A stretch of 64,000 nucleotides of DNA from Megamerina dolium (lineage: Eukaryota > Arthropoda > Insecta > Diptera > Megamerinidae). A program made the position numbers and the translations under genes. The stretch is taken from contig OY978525.1 in assembly GCA_963854835.1 (NCBI GenBank), forward strand, positions 78,824,628-78,888,627. Reading direction: 5' to 3'. The notes beneath the pieces are model-generated. The model was not told where the DNA came from, made no database searches, and was given only the letters and a program-made list of their open reading frames with translations. This document shows positions 1-10,507 of the stretch, piece after piece (position 1 is the first letter of the stretch; every line of letters starts with the position of its first letter).

Positions 1-828
1 TCGTTTCGTTCGTATCACCGAAAATATCGCTGCTGTAAGTGAAAGTGTTGCCGAAGACCCGAATGTGTCGATTCCTCGTCGTTCTCAGGAATTAGGACTG
101 TCTTACGGCACATTATGGCGTATTTTGCATTTGGATCTACACCTACATCCATATAAAATCCAGCTCACACAACAACTGAAGCCAGCTGACCATTCACAAC
201 GTCGTGGATACGTCGAATGGGTGCTTGAACAACAGGCGGTGGACGGCGATTTTTCGAACAAAATTTTCTTCAGCGACGAAGCACATTTCTCACTCGGTGG
301 GTATGTTAACAAACAAAATTGTCGTATTTGGGGTTCTGAGAATCCTCAAGTAATTGAAGAGAGGCCACTACATCCACAAAAAGTCACTGCTTGGTGCGCT
401 CTTTGGTCCGGAGGTGTGATTGGACCTTACTTCTTCGAAAACGACGATGGAACGACTGTCACCGTCAATTCGGAGCATTATGGTCATATGATAACCGACT
501 TTTTTTTGCCTGCTATTGAAGAATACGACTTGGAGAATATGTGGTTTCAACAAGACGGTGCCACATGCCACACAACTCGAGCGAATATGGCTTTATTGCA
601 AGAGAAATTTTCTGGCCGCGTAATTTCTCGTTGTGGGTCTACGCGAAAGACCGTGTTTATGCAGATAAACCGTTAACTCTTGAGCACCTAAAAACCAACA
701 TTCGTCACGTTATGGCTGAGATACCGCCCAATATGTGTCAAAAAGTGGTCGAAAATTACCTCAAAAGAATCGATGCTTGCAACAATTCGCGTGGTGGTCA
801 TTTAAATGATGTAGTATTTCACACATAA
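1..828 (+). pseudogene. DD41D mariner transposase, truncated and frameshifted (copy A)
   Basis: This is the C-terminal three quarters of a mariner transposase, cut off by the window edge. The first and second catalytic aspartates are visible (motifs FFSDEAHF and WFQQDGATCH). Relative to the intact copy at 8387-9472, 58 nt are missing around 619, after the codons for GRVISR. The loss shifts the frame and removes the third catalytic aspartate (motif TPLDFFLW). The distal frame resumes and ends at the stop near 828. The element's 3' terminal inverted repeat is also gone. It cannot encode an active enzyme. Confidence 0.9.
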
Positions 829-1365
829 TGTCAACGTTCAAACTTTTTAATAAAAAAGAAATTTTTAATTCGCAGTCAACTTTGTTTTCGCGACACAAAT
901 AGTGTCTCATTGCTCTCTACACATTCACTTGATACCGAAATAAAAATTTGTTTGAATTATTAAAAATTTAAAGAAATTATTTAAAAATGTGCGTTATATA
1001 CCATTGAAAAGGAAATTAAGTTGCCTATAAGGCTGTCCTAAATTTTAAATAAATTAATAAGGCATTTTTTGGAATAAAAATACAGTTTTTACAAACATTT
1101 TTTACTTTTCTTATTAACTTAAAAAACTAAATAATTTATATAAAATATTATATTATATTATATATATTATATTATTAAATATATTAAAAATACCTTTTAT
1201 TTGATACACATCGCCTTCTGTAGTCAATTGCACCGAAAAATTTTCCGTTGTTAGAGTGTGCTATTCTGCGATGACATTTCATAGGAGTTTCGGCTAAAAC
1301 GAAAACAGACAAGTATAAAACGTGTGTTACCGGAAATAAGGACGTGAATGACTTTTCCTACATAT

Positions 1366-1778
1366 TGTAACGAGTATCGATAGTTGATTACTCATCACTA
1401 TTGTGACTGACACTATTGGCAGCATCGAAACGAATGTCAACAAAAAGAAATAAGCGATAACCAGAACAAGCCAACGAGAAAGGAAGAGAAGAATCTCGAT
1501 AACGGAAGATTCTGGGGTGTTGCCAACAGAGTATAAATAGATCTAATTCCGAACGTGATTGCGAAAACATTGATACAGAGGCAAAAGCTGCAAGTACATT
1601 TAAGTGTTATAGTAAATAGTTGATTGTAAACAGTGTTGATTGTAAATAGAGATTATTAAATAAATTGTTGCTGTATATAGTTGTATAAAATAAGTGTTGC
1701 AGTTATCATTAACAGAATCCAGTGATCGAACAAGGTAATTCAAATAGAATTAAACGTTCACAGAATAAAAACGTAACA
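1366..1778 (+). repeat. gypsy 5' LTR
   Basis: The LTR starts TGTAACGAG and ends GTAACA (TG...CA termini). A TATA-like GTATAAATA lies near 1530, and AATAAA-type signals follow further on. Compared with the 3' LTR it lacks 24 bp just after the TATA box. Confidence 0.9.
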
Positions 1779-1780
1779 AT

Positions 1781-1800
1781 TGGTGTCAGAAGTGGGATTC
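1781..1800 (+). other. Primer binding site, tRNA-Leu type
   Basis: TGGTGTCAGAAGTGGGATTC begins two bases after the LTR. Its complement ends in CCA and fits the 3' end of eukaryotic leucine tRNAs. The match to tRNA-Leu is from memory of the family, not a search. Confidence 0.7.
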
Positions 1801-1807
1801 TGTAAAG

Positions 1808-2992
1808 ATGGTGAAAATTGACCAACTAAAAGTGGACCAGCTTAAAAAGCTGTTGGTAGAGATGAATCTATCGTCATCAGGTGCAAAGGCGGAACTGCTG
1901 GTGAGGCTGAGGCAAGCTATGGAGGCTAAGGGAATTAATGTAGAAGAACATGAATTCTTCGAGGAAGCCGATATACAAGCAGTTGTGCACGCTGAGGAAG
2001 AGAGCAAAATAGATTCGAGTGGTCAACTCATGGAATTCATGAAAACCATGATGCAACAGCAGCAACAACAGCTACAAGAAAATGCGTCTCGCATTGACTC
2101 CAAGTTTCAAGAACATTCGGTATGCCAAGAGGGCGTTATTAGTGAATTACGTACGGAAATTCAAGGAAATGCGTCTCGCATTGACTCCAAGCTTCAAGAA
2201 CATTCGGCTGAATTGCGTATGAAAATTCAAGAAGGTTCGTCTCGCCAAGAAAACATCATTGGAGAATTCCAGAAGACAATTAACTACAAACTACAAGAAA
2301 TTTCTGGGGCTATTAATGAGAAAGTTGCAGAACTAAAAGAACATGTAGATGAAATTTCCGGAGCCATTAATGAAAAAGTTACAGATCTGAAGGAACATGT
2401 AGATGATTTGGAAGATAAGTTCGAGAAATTAAAACACGATCTCAACCAACTAAAAATAAATGGGCCAGCCACATCAGTGATTAGAGATTCAAGTACAATC
2501 AAACTTAAGCCACCAACATTTGACGGAAGCACGCCATTCAATATCTTCAAGCTTCAATTCGAGACAACCGCTTCGAAGAATCAATGGGATGATAGCGACA
2601 AGACTGCTGCTTTAATAGTCGCATTAAAAGGTAATGCTTCCGAGGTGTTACAGATGATTCCAGAGAAAGATCGTGGTAGCTATCAGTCACTGATGGACAC
2701 ACTCCAGCGAAAGTATGGAAATGAATACAAGAGTCAATTACATCGAGTGGAATTGAGATCGCGAGTGCAACGGAGTAATGAGAGTCTTCAGGAATTCGCT
2801 TCCGATATTGAGCGCTTATGTCATCTAGCGTTCTCCGGTAATTCGGAAGAGTTCGTCGAAAAAATCAAAATAGAGGCATTCATAGATGGCATACGTGATG
2901 GAGAGACAAAGCGTGCCCTAGTCATGTCACCCAGGAATACTTATGCAAATTTAATGGTAAGTGCTTCATTTGCGACAAACGAGAACATATAG
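1808..2992 (+). pseudogene. gypsy Gag with N-terminal SAP-like domain, zinc knuckles out of frame
   Basis: The 394-codon frame starts seven bases after the PBS. Residues about 1-40 resemble a SAP-type DNA-binding motif (VDQLKKLLVEMNL, then GAKAELLVRL). Residues about 70-215 are a coiled coil rich in Gln, Glu and Lys with internal repeats (ISGAINEKV occurs twice). From about residue 235 the capsid-like region begins (KLKPPTFDGSTPF). The frame ends just before the zinc knuckles, which lie in another frame: CFICDKREHIARDC near 2962 and CFICDQRGHMARNC near 3070, both C-x2-C-x4-H-x4-C. The shift probably reflects a small deletion. Confidence 0.8.
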
Positions 2993-3015
2993 CGCGTGAT
3001 TGCAATCATTCGAGT

Positions 3016-4608
3016 ATGAACCCTAAAGAAAGAACAAGGAATCAACACAAAAATAAATTTGCCGGTAAGTGCTTCATATGCGATCAAAGAGGACACATGG
3101 CTCGTAATTGTCGTCTACGACGCAAGCAACAAAGATCGAATTCACCAGGACAACGAAAGGAAGATCGTGATGTCATTCATCGTGGTAAGGCTGATACTCC
3201 ATATCATCGTACTTGCACCGTAGATAGCAAACATTGCTCTCGGGTAGGAAGCCAGAATCACATTGTTAACCTACGACTTACGAATGTATTATCGGAAGAG
3301 TCATGGACCACCGAACGAGTTCAAGAAGATCTACGGAACGACCCAGATCTATCAAAGATCATGAAATACAAGGAGCAGGGCATACGTCCAGATTGGCAAG
3401 AAATGGCTAATGAGAGTCCAATAGCAAAGGCATACTGGGCGCAGTGGCAAAGCCTGCACTTACGAGACGGATGTTTATCCCGAACATGGGAAAGTGAGGA
3501 TGGAAAAATCACTAATGATCTTCTAGTGGTACCCAAGGCAAGAATAAATGAAGTGATAGCTGAGTATCACAATGCCTCCAGTGGAGGGCATTTGGGAATC
3601 ACCAAAACCGTCGAGAAAATAAAGAAACGATTTTATTGGGTTGGATGTCATGACCATGTCGCTGATTGGATTCGGAAATGTAAGCAATGTGCAATGGCCA
3701 AAGGCCCCACTAAGAAAAGTCGAGGTAAGATGCACCAATACACCGTGGGTGCTCCATTTGAGTGAATTGCTATGGACATAGCTGGGCCATTTCCAATAAG
3801 CAACGCAGAAAACAAGTATGTTCTGGTGGTTATAGATTACTTCAGTAAATGGCCTGAAGTATACCCCATTCCAAATCAGGAAGCTAGTACAGTTGCGGAT
3901 GTATTCGTCAACCAATGGGTTACTCGTTTTGGTGTACCGATGGAGTTACACTCAGACCAAGGTCGAAATTTCGAATCAGTTGTATTCCAAGAGATATGCC
4001 GTATGCTGGGTATATACAAAACTCGTACAACACCTTTGCATCCACAATCTGATGGCATGGTAGAACGATTTAACCGCACCTTGGAGGAATATTTGAGAAA
4101 AGTCGTAGATAAATACCAAAGAGACTGGGATGTACATATACCAATGTTCCTCATGGCATATAGATGCGCACAACATGATACGACGGCTACTACACCGGCA
4201 ATGGCAATTTTTGGAAACGAGTTAAGACTGCCAGCTGATTTAAAATTTGGAGTTGTAACACCAACGAGATCAACCGAAGGAAATTATACTAGCGAAAAGC
4301 GGGAACAGTTGGATGAAGTACATCAGTTCATCAGAGTGCGGTCGCAGATGATAAGCGATAAGATGAAGGCCAGGTATGACTTGAAAGCAAATTCAAAAGG
4401 GTTCTATGAAGGAGAGCTTGTAATGCTTCATAATCCACAACGAAAGAAAGGCCTGTCCCCTAAACTACAGACTCATTGGGAAGGACCATATGAGATTATA
4501 GCAAAGATAAATGACGTAGTGTATCGTATTCAACGTGCCTGGAATAAAAGAGCAAAGTTTAAAGTAGTGCACTTAGAGCGACTTGCGCCATATCCAGGGG
4601 AAGTATAA
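3016..4608 (+). pseudogene. gypsy pol remnant: HHCC plus integrase core, one nonsense codon
   Basis: The frame runs from the second zinc knuckle into the pre-integrase region. An HHCC zinc-binding module is visible (HNASSGGH through CKQC, about 3570-3700), followed by the DDE integrase core: MDIAGPF, ELHSDQGRN and QSDGMVERFNRT supply the two aspartates and the glutamate. A TGA at 3763-3765 replaces the expected arginine codon just before MDIAGPF. The C-terminal part ends with a chromodomain-free tail (HLERLAPYPGEV). No protease, RT or RNase H motif is present between Gag and the HHCC module. Confidence 0.85.
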
Positions 4609-4633
4609 AAACTTGTTCGGGACGAACAAGGTT

Positions 4634-4646
4634 AAGAGGAGGGCAG
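4634..4646 (+). other. Polypurine tract
   Basis: The purine-rich AAGAGGAGGGCAG directly abuts the 3' LTR and is the expected plus-strand primer for reverse transcription. Confidence 0.7.
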
Positions 4647-5083
4647 TGTAACGAGTATCGATAGTTGATTACTCATCACTATTGTGACTGACACTATTGG
4701 CAGCATCGAAACGAATTTCAACAAAAAGAAATAAGCGATAACCAGAACAAGCCAACGAGAAAGGAAGAGAAGAATCTCGATAACGGAAGATTCTGGGGTG
4801 TTTCCAACAGAGTATAAATAGAGCCAGTGTTGAGAAGGAGAATCAATCTAATTCCGAACGTGATTGCGAAAACATTGATACAGAGGCAAAAGCTGCAAGT
4901 ACATTTAAGTGTTATAGTAAATAGTTGATTGTAAACAGTGTTGATTGTAAATAGAGATTATTAAATAAATTATTGCTGTATATAGTTGTATAAAATAAGT
5001 GTTGCAGTTATCATTAACAGAATCCAGTGATCGAACAAGGTAAATCAAATAGAATTAAACGTTCACAGAATAAAAACGTAACA
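4647..5083 (+). repeat. gypsy 3' LTR
   Basis: This 437-bp copy matches 1366-1778 closely but keeps 24 bp after the TATA box that the 5' LTR lacks. It is followed by the ATAT target duplicate at 5084-5087. Confidence 0.9.
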
Positions 5084-5386
5084 ATATGTATAAAAGAAAT
5101 ATACGTATGTATATAAAAATATTGTTATAGAACATTAAGAAACGTACGAAAGTTTTGTAAATTCCAATCACTGAAAATGTTCAATTTGAAATTTCAAATA
5201 GTAGAAGAATATGAATAACCAAAACAAATGGCACAAAAAAGTCAGTAATGTCAACCAAAATCAAAAATGTCCGAGTTAACTAACTCGCTTTGAGGTATCT
5301 GTTCTGCCGTTATTGTTCTGTTCTGTTCTGTTCTTGAAACGTTATACAATTCAGATACATTTTATACAATTATACCTAGCTATTGT

Positions 5387-6010
5387 TAACAAGTAATATT
5401 CTTAAGATTAATTAAATTCACTATTAAGTAGTAACGGCCAAATTTTGCAGTTTGGTTCTCCTTAGTCTTCTTGTATTAAGTGCTTCATTGCAAAGAATTG
5501 AAGCTTCATCGTTTATATGGTTTTGTAGCCTTTTGGCATGTTGTTTTGAGAAGAAATTAACTGTGTCGGCAACTTTCCGCACTTGCAGATCTCTATGTAG
5601 ATCGTCGTTCCTTATGCACGAAGGAGCGTTAACGATAGATCCCAGAACTTTATTTTGGAACCGCTGAATGACATCAAAGTGGAATATTGCCGCGCATCCT
5701 CACAGTTGGATTCCGTAAGTCCAGACTGGCTTCAGTATTTCGTTGTATATGAGTATTTTGTTTTGGATAGACAGTTAAATTCTTCGGCCGATGAGCCATT
5801 TAAGTTTTGGAAACCTAATATTAAGTTCTGAAGCTTTAATTTTTATACGCTCCTTCCATTTGAGCTTGGTATCCAATATCATACCCAAGTATTTGGCGCT
5901 GCTTGCAATTTCATCAATTCTAAACGGTTTGTATGCAATTTTTTTAATTGTAAAATTTACATGAATAGATTTTGTTTCGTTCAGTTCAATATTCCAAGGC
6001 AACCTACGTA
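5387..6010 (-). pseudogene. 3' end of a Jockey-type LINE, reverse transcriptase C-terminus
   Basis: Reading the minus strand from about 6010 gives the RT thumb region (WNIELNETKSIHVNF, SAKYLGMILDTKLKW, KLKWLIGRRI). In another frame it continues as KILIYNEILKPVWTYGIQLW and on to an LRRTKLQNLAVTT-like tail near 5420. The full-length Jockey-type element at 37492-42477 has the same order (ESKSVHVTF, STKYLGIHLD, KKIWTYGIQFW). At least one frameshift near 5780 breaks it. No poly(A) tract is visible at the 3' end near 5387. Confidence 0.7.
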
Positions 6011-6029
6011 CCACCGAAAATATTCCAGT

Positions 6030-6135
6030 TCCAGACGAATATGAACAACCAAAACATATTGTACAAAAAAGATTCAGTGATGCCAATCAAAATCAAAAAT
6101 GCCAGAGTTAACTAACTCGGTTTCAGATATCTGTT
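6030..6135 (+). repeat. Diverged copy of a repeat also at 5195-5310 and 10315-10430
   Basis: The segment GAATATGAACAACCAAAACA through GAGTTAACTAACTCG to TATCTGTTCTGC is a diverged match to the same series in the segmental duplication. Its class is unknown. The short palindrome GAGTTAACTAACTC is shared by all three. From 6136 to 6532 I see no gene or recognisable element. Confidence 0.55.
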
Positions 6136-6532
6136 CTGCAATAAGCTGCTTGACTCGGAGCTTCTTAACTCTGAATTTATAAATTAAACCTTGGATATTC
6201 TGCAAGTGGGATATTCTAATGTTCTTTACGTTAACCACTGGCTGTGCAAGCCATTTATGAATTTAACCTGCCCTGAGTAGCTAACCTCAGATAAAAAGAT
6301 AATTCGATATTTTGCAAGCGGGGATAAAAGTTTAGTTTTGTAGCTACTGGTATTCATTTGTATGAATACTTAACCCGTAAACACATATTGCTTTTACATA
6401 TATTGACCTGATATTAGTTCTCAAAGAAATAAACCAGTCAAATTGAAAAAAAAAAAAATTTGAAAATGGCTATTCAAAGCGGGTATATTCTTAGAGTTCT
6501 TCAGTCTTTCCGAAGGCTTAAGCTAACTTGGG

Positions 6533-7245
6533 GTTTACACAAGACAATTTTGCCAAGGCAATAGCAATACATTCACATATTTTTACTAAAGTTGTAAACA
6601 GATTCACTGCGGCTGCAACATTGCAACACGACGACAAGATGGCGTTCGCAACAAAAGTTGTGATGATGATTGCAACCGGAACGAACTGGACACGTGGACG
6701 ATAACATTAAAATTTCATTAAAATACATTTTCCGAAGATAAAACATAATAACTTTCATTAAACGTTTCATAAATAAAATATTTTTAGTATTTCTCCCGAA
6801 AAAAAAACAAAACAAGCTAAATGGAATTATCTCAGTGTTGGTAATTGCTTAAATATCATTTTGTTGCATGTCAAAATAGAAATAGATTGAAGTCCACCAC
6901 TGCGACAATTGTTGTTCTGTTGCAATGTCGCAGTGGTGCAATCAATTCCTCTGTATACATAAGAAATCCATGCTATTTAACTGTTGACAGTGGTCGCAAT
7001 ATTCCAGCCGCAGTCAATCTCTTTACTGCTTAATGCATTCACGCTTCTCTCATTGTCTTCATCCCTGTCTTTGATTTTTGAAATACAGTAAATTCGACAA
7101 TTCGGTAGTGTGGCAAAACCAAACCAAATCAGAGCACGAAATTCACACGAAATGTCTGGACGCCTATATTACACAAACAATTTTCTCTTCTTTGACAACT
7201 AATACATATTCTTAATAGTCTTATCTTAAATTGTCTTGTGTAAAC
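6533..7245. mobile_element. Candidate foldback/MITE element in a shroom intron
   Basis: GTTTACACAAGACAATTT at 6533-6550 is the exact inverse of 7228-7245. Inside, 6602-6625 and about 6999-7022 form a further imperfect inverted pair (around GCGGCTGCAACATTGC), and 6895-6907 with 6926-6938 form a perfect 13-bp hairpin (CACCACTGCGACA). The nested symmetry suggests a foldback-type non-autonomous DNA element of about 0.7 kb. No target-site duplication is evident, so the exact ends are uncertain. Confidence 0.5.
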
Positions 7246-7430
7246 TATATATTAATATATATTATTATTAGTAAATTATATATTAGTCCTATCGTATGTT
7301 AAATATGCTCTTCGCAAACAAATTTGCTTATACTATTCTGGAAGTATAAAATTAATTTTAGATCTTTGATTTCATCGGTATTTTTACTCAGTAAAATTTT
7401 TAACACACTCTAATATATACATATTTATAG

Positions 7431-7694
7431 AAAACACTTGAATCCAAACGGGATCATCTCTTGGATCAATTACAAGAAGCTAAGCATTTAAAAGAAGACA
7501 TAAATCGGCGCGGTTCGAGTGTGACTAGCATATTGAAGGAGAAATTGACTACGGACGACTTAGCTGATTTCGATTATTTTATCAATATGAAGGCCAAATT
7601 GATTGTGGATGCACGAGATATTGCCGACAAGATTAAGTGTGGAGAAGAGCAATTAAATGCACTCAGTGAAGCGCTAACTCAAACTGATTGTTAG
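7431..7694 (+). CDS. shrm: Shroom, terminal coding exon (end of ASD2 domain)
   Basis: The exon starts after an acceptor AG at 7429-7430 (ATATTTATAG) and is in phase 0. It encodes 87 residues from KTLESKRDHLL to a TAG at 7692-7694. The sequence fits the C-terminal part of the Shroom ASD2 domain: KEDINRRGSSVTSILKEKL, then DLADFDYFINMKAKLI, then DKIKCGEEQLNALSEAL. ASD2 is a coiled-coil module that binds Rho kinase and drives apical actomyosin contraction in epithelia. Earlier exons are not recognised and presumably lie upstream of the window, so the sequence to the left is intron loaded with transposons. The identification is from memory of the family. Confidence 0.85.
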   Translation, partial: KTLESKRDHLLDQLQEAKHLKEDINRRGSSVTSILKEKLTTDDLADFDYFINMKAKLIVDARDIADKIKCGEEQLNALSEALTQTDC

Positions 7695-8110
7695 GGGGCT
7701 AATATGTTGATAAACATATTATTGCCAATCACGACATTGTTACACTTTTTATTTTGTGACCGAATGGTGATCAAGTAAAGTATAATATGTTCAAGGGTTT
7801 TCGATCTTCAATCACAGATACGATTTTTTCCTCCTTTCATTACTTTTTAGTACTTTTTTTCATTTGACAATTCTTTTACGTCATTTGTGCATTTGGATTT
7901 GGAAAATCGTGATGTGTTTGAAAATTCTTGAATTTTGTAATGAATATGCAAATAAATTGTTATTTTTGGCGATGAAAACATAGACTAGTAATAAGAAAGT
8001 GCTTACGTTTTGTTATTAATTTGCAAAAAATAAAATGTTCGCGTAAAACCAGATCATGTGCGGTAAAGTCCTAAAGCTTTGGGTAGATTAAATAAAGTAT
8101 CATTTGCTTT
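7695..8110 (+). other. shrm: Probable shroom 3' UTR
   Basis: AT-rich non-coding sequence follows the stop. AATAAA occurs at 7951-7956, 8029-8034 and 8091-8096, any of which could direct polyadenylation. The true 3' end cannot be chosen from sequence alone. Confidence 0.5.
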
Positions 8111-8125
8111 TATTAGGAATGAACA

Positions 8126-8208
8126 GTGAGTTGACTTGCGATGAGTTCAACAAGGATTGCGCTAGCCCCACCCGGTTGAGGCAGTTAGACACGTTACCTT
8201 GCGAAAAC
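8126..8208 (+). repeat. Short segment with a conserved reading frame, repeated at 44714-44798 (minus)
   Basis: This 83-bp stretch is about 85-90% identical to the reverse complement of 44714-44798. Both copies keep an open frame with the shared peptide ELTCDE(F/S)NKDCAS, then LRQLDTL and CEN. Here the frame could start at an ATG near 8119 and ends at TGA near 8259, giving a 46-residue product. It may be part of an unrecognised repeat family. No function is proposed. Confidence 0.5.
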
Positions 8209-8272
8209 ACCACCAGACCAGAAAATTTATACTTAAATAAAATTAGTTGTTCAATATGATCAAGCTTTAATA

Positions 8273-9577
8273 AAGGGTTATCCATTTCGCGGTTTCAAAA
8301 GTATAGGGCTAGAATTCGACATCTGTCAAACTGAGTTGTTAAAACAATTTCTTTCTTTTTCAGTTCAAAGTCTGACATTTGCGAAAATGGATCGCTTAAC
8401 TATCGCACAACGCATTAAAATTGTAAAAACCTACTACAAAAATTGTGATTCTGCCACAGCCACATATCATGCTTTAAGAGGAGATTATGGTTTACATAAT
8501 CGTCCAACTACGCAAGCAATTGGCAAAATTGTGAAGAAATATGAAGAGACTGGATCGGTTATAGATATTGTAAGGCCTGTGCATCATCGTTTCGTTCGTA
8601 TCACCGAAAATATCGCTGCTGTAAGTGAAAGTGTTGCCGAAGACCCGAATGTGTCGATTCCTCGTCGTTCTCAGGAATTAGGACTGTCTTACGGCACATT
8701 ATGGCGTATTTTGCATTTGGATCTACACCTACATCCATATAAAATCCAGCTCACACAACAACTGAAGCCAGCTGACCATTCACAACGTCGTGGATACGTC
8801 GAATGGGTGCTTGAACAACAGGCGGTGGACGGCGATTTTTCGAACAAAATTTTCTTCAGCGACGAAGCACATTTCTCACTCGGTGGGTATGTTAACAAAC
8901 AAAATTGTCGTATTTGGGGTTCTGAGAATCCTCAAGTAATTGAAGAGAGGCCACTACATCCACAAAAAGTCACTGCTTGGTGCGCTCTTTGGTCCGGAGG
9001 TGTGATTGGACCTTACTTCTTCGAAAACGACGATGGAACGACTGTCACCGTCAATTCGGAGCATTATGGTCATATGATAACCGACTTTTTTTTGCCTGCT
9101 ATTGAAGAATACGACTTAGAGAATATGTGGTTTCAACAAGACGGTGCCACATGCCACACAACTCGAGCGAATATGGCTTTATTGCAAGAGAAATTTACTG
9201 GCCGCGTAATTTCTCGTCGTGGCGATATCAAGTGGCCACCAAGATCATGCGATTTGACACCGCTTGACTTTTTTTTGTGGGTCTACGCGAAATATCGTGT
9301 TTATGCAGATAAACCGTTAACTCTTGAGCACCTAAAAACCAACATTCGTCACGTTATGGCTGAGATACCGCCCAATATGTGTCAAAAAGTGGTCGAAAAT
9401 TACCTCAAAAGAATCGATGCTTGCAACAATTCGCGTGGTGGTCATTTAAATGATGTAGTATTTCACACATAATGTCAACGTTCAAACTTTTTAATAAAAA
9501 AGAAATATCATGATAAAAAATATTTTATATATGTTTTATTTACATTTACTTTTGAAACCGCAAAATGGATAACCCTT
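8273..9577 (+). mobile_element. Complete DD41D mariner element (copy B)
   Basis: The 1305-bp element has inverted repeats of about 32 bp beginning AAGGGTTATCCATTT at the left and its inverse ending at 9577, with one mismatch (C/T). TA at 8271-8272 and 9578-9579 is the target duplication. Its transposase is uninterrupted. Two more copies occur in the window, at 1-862 (broken) and 32891-34183 (minus strand, broken). Confidence 0.92.
8387..9472 (+). CDS. DD41D mariner transposase, apparently intact, 361 aa
   Basis: The start at MDRLTIAQ is chosen because upstream in-frame sequence belongs to the untranslated leader. An N-terminal helix-turn-helix DNA-binding region covers roughly residues 1-110. 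The catalytic residues are D159 (FFSDEAHF), D252 (FQQDGATCH) and D294 (TPLDFFLW). Exactly 41 residues separate the last two, which defines the DD41D group (rosa-like mariners first described from tephritid flies). No stop or frameshift is seen, and length is normal for mariner. It could supply transposase in trans to the two broken copies in this window. Confidence 0.9.
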   Translation: MDRLTIAQRIKIVKTYYKNCDSATATYHALRGDYGLHNRPTTQAIGKIVKKYEETGSVIDIVRPVHHRFVRITENIAAVSESVAEDPNVSIPRRSQELGLSYGTLWRILHLDLHLHPYKIQLTQQLKPADHSQRRGYVEWVLEQQAVDGDFSNKIFFSDEAHFSLGGYVNKQNCRIWGSENPQVIEERPLHPQKVTAWCALWSGGVIGPYFFENDDGTTVTVNSEHYGHMITDFFLPAIEEYDLENMWFQQDGATCHTTRANMALLQEKFTGRVISRRGDIKWPPRSCDLTPLDFFLWVYAKYRVYADKPLTLEHLKTNIRHVMAEIPPNMCQKVVENYLKRIDACNNSRGGHLNDVVFHT

Positions 9578-10507
9578 TACAACAAACTTAAATAAAATGA
9601 ATGAATGAAAAAATAAAAAGTAAGCCTTATTGGCCCGACGCCGGCTTAACGACAAATAGTATTTTAGGATAAAAGTCTGTTTTATCCTAAACGGTCTTCG
9701 GCCGGACAGTTTTTAATTCGCAGTCAACTTTGTTTTCGCGACACAAATAGTGTCTCATTGCTCTCTACATATTCACTTGATACCGAAGTAAAAATTTGTT
9801 TGAATTATTAAAAATTTAAAGAAATTATTTAAAAATGTGCGTTATATACCATTGAAAAGGAAATTAAGTTGCCTATAAGGCTGTCCTAAATTTTAAATAA
9901 ATTAATAAGGCATTTTTTGGAATAAAAATACAGTTTTTATAAACATTTTTTACTTTTCTTCATAACTTAAAAAACTAAATAATTTATATAAAATATTATA
10001 TTATATTATATATATTATATTATTACATATATTAAAAATACCTTTTATTTGATACCCATCGCCTTTTGTAGTCAATTGCACCGAAAAATTTTCCGTTGTT
10101 AGAGTGTGCTATTCTGCGATGACATTTCATAGGAGTTTCGGCTAAAAAGAAAACAGACAAGTATAAAACGTGTGTTACCGGAAATAAGGACGTGAATGAC
10201 TTTTCCTACATATGTATAAAAGAAATATACGTATGTATATAAAAATATTGTTATAGAACATTAAGAAACGTACGAAAGTTTTGTAAATTCCAATCACTGA
10301 AAATGTTCAATTTGAAATTTCAAATAGTAGAAGAATATGAATAACCAAAACAAATGGCACAAAAAAGTCAGTAATGCCGACCAAAATCAAAAATGTCCGA
10401 GTTAACTAACTCGCTTTGAGGTATCTGTTCTGCCGTTATTGTTCTGTTCTGTTCTTGAAACGTTATACAATTCAGATACATTTTATACAATTACACCTAG
10501 CTATTGT
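8587..10507 (+). repeat. Segmental duplication, copy B
   Basis: This is the counterpart of 1-5386 without the gypsy element: the site TTCCTACATATGTATAAAAG near 10200 is uninterrupted. Homology stops at 10507, exactly where foldback element X begins. It includes 9580-9710, absent from copy A, which holds a perfect 12-bp hairpin at 9663-9691 (TTTAGGATAAAA, 5-nt loop). Confidence 0.85.

Larger units (their letters stand above)
1366..5083 (+). mobile_element. Internally deleted Ty3/gypsy LTR retrotransposon
   Basis: The order is 5' LTR 1366-1778, primer binding site, gag, integrase-only pol remnant, polypurine tract, 3' LTR 4647-5083. ATAT at 1362-1365 and 5084-5087 is a 4-bp target duplication, and the empty site is present in copy B near 10207. 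Protease, reverse transcriptase and RNase H coding sequence are absent: the gag zinc knuckles run almost directly into the region upstream of integrase. The element therefore could move only with enzymes supplied in trans. The two LTRs are very similar but differ by a 24-bp indel after the TATA box and a few substitutions. Confidence 0.9.
1..5386 (+). repeat. Segmental duplication, copy A
   Basis: Positions 1-862 match 8587-9506 (mariner), 863-1365 match 9711-10210, and 5084-5386 match 10207-10507, all with only scattered substitutions. Because the flanking sequence after the mariner is shared, this is duplication of a segment and not two independent mariner insertions. Copy A differs by a 58-nt deletion in the mariner, a loss of about 204 nt spanning the mariner 3' end, and a gypsy element at 1366-5083. 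The left end lies outside the window. Homology stops at 5386, where a LINE 3' end begins. Confidence 0.85.
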
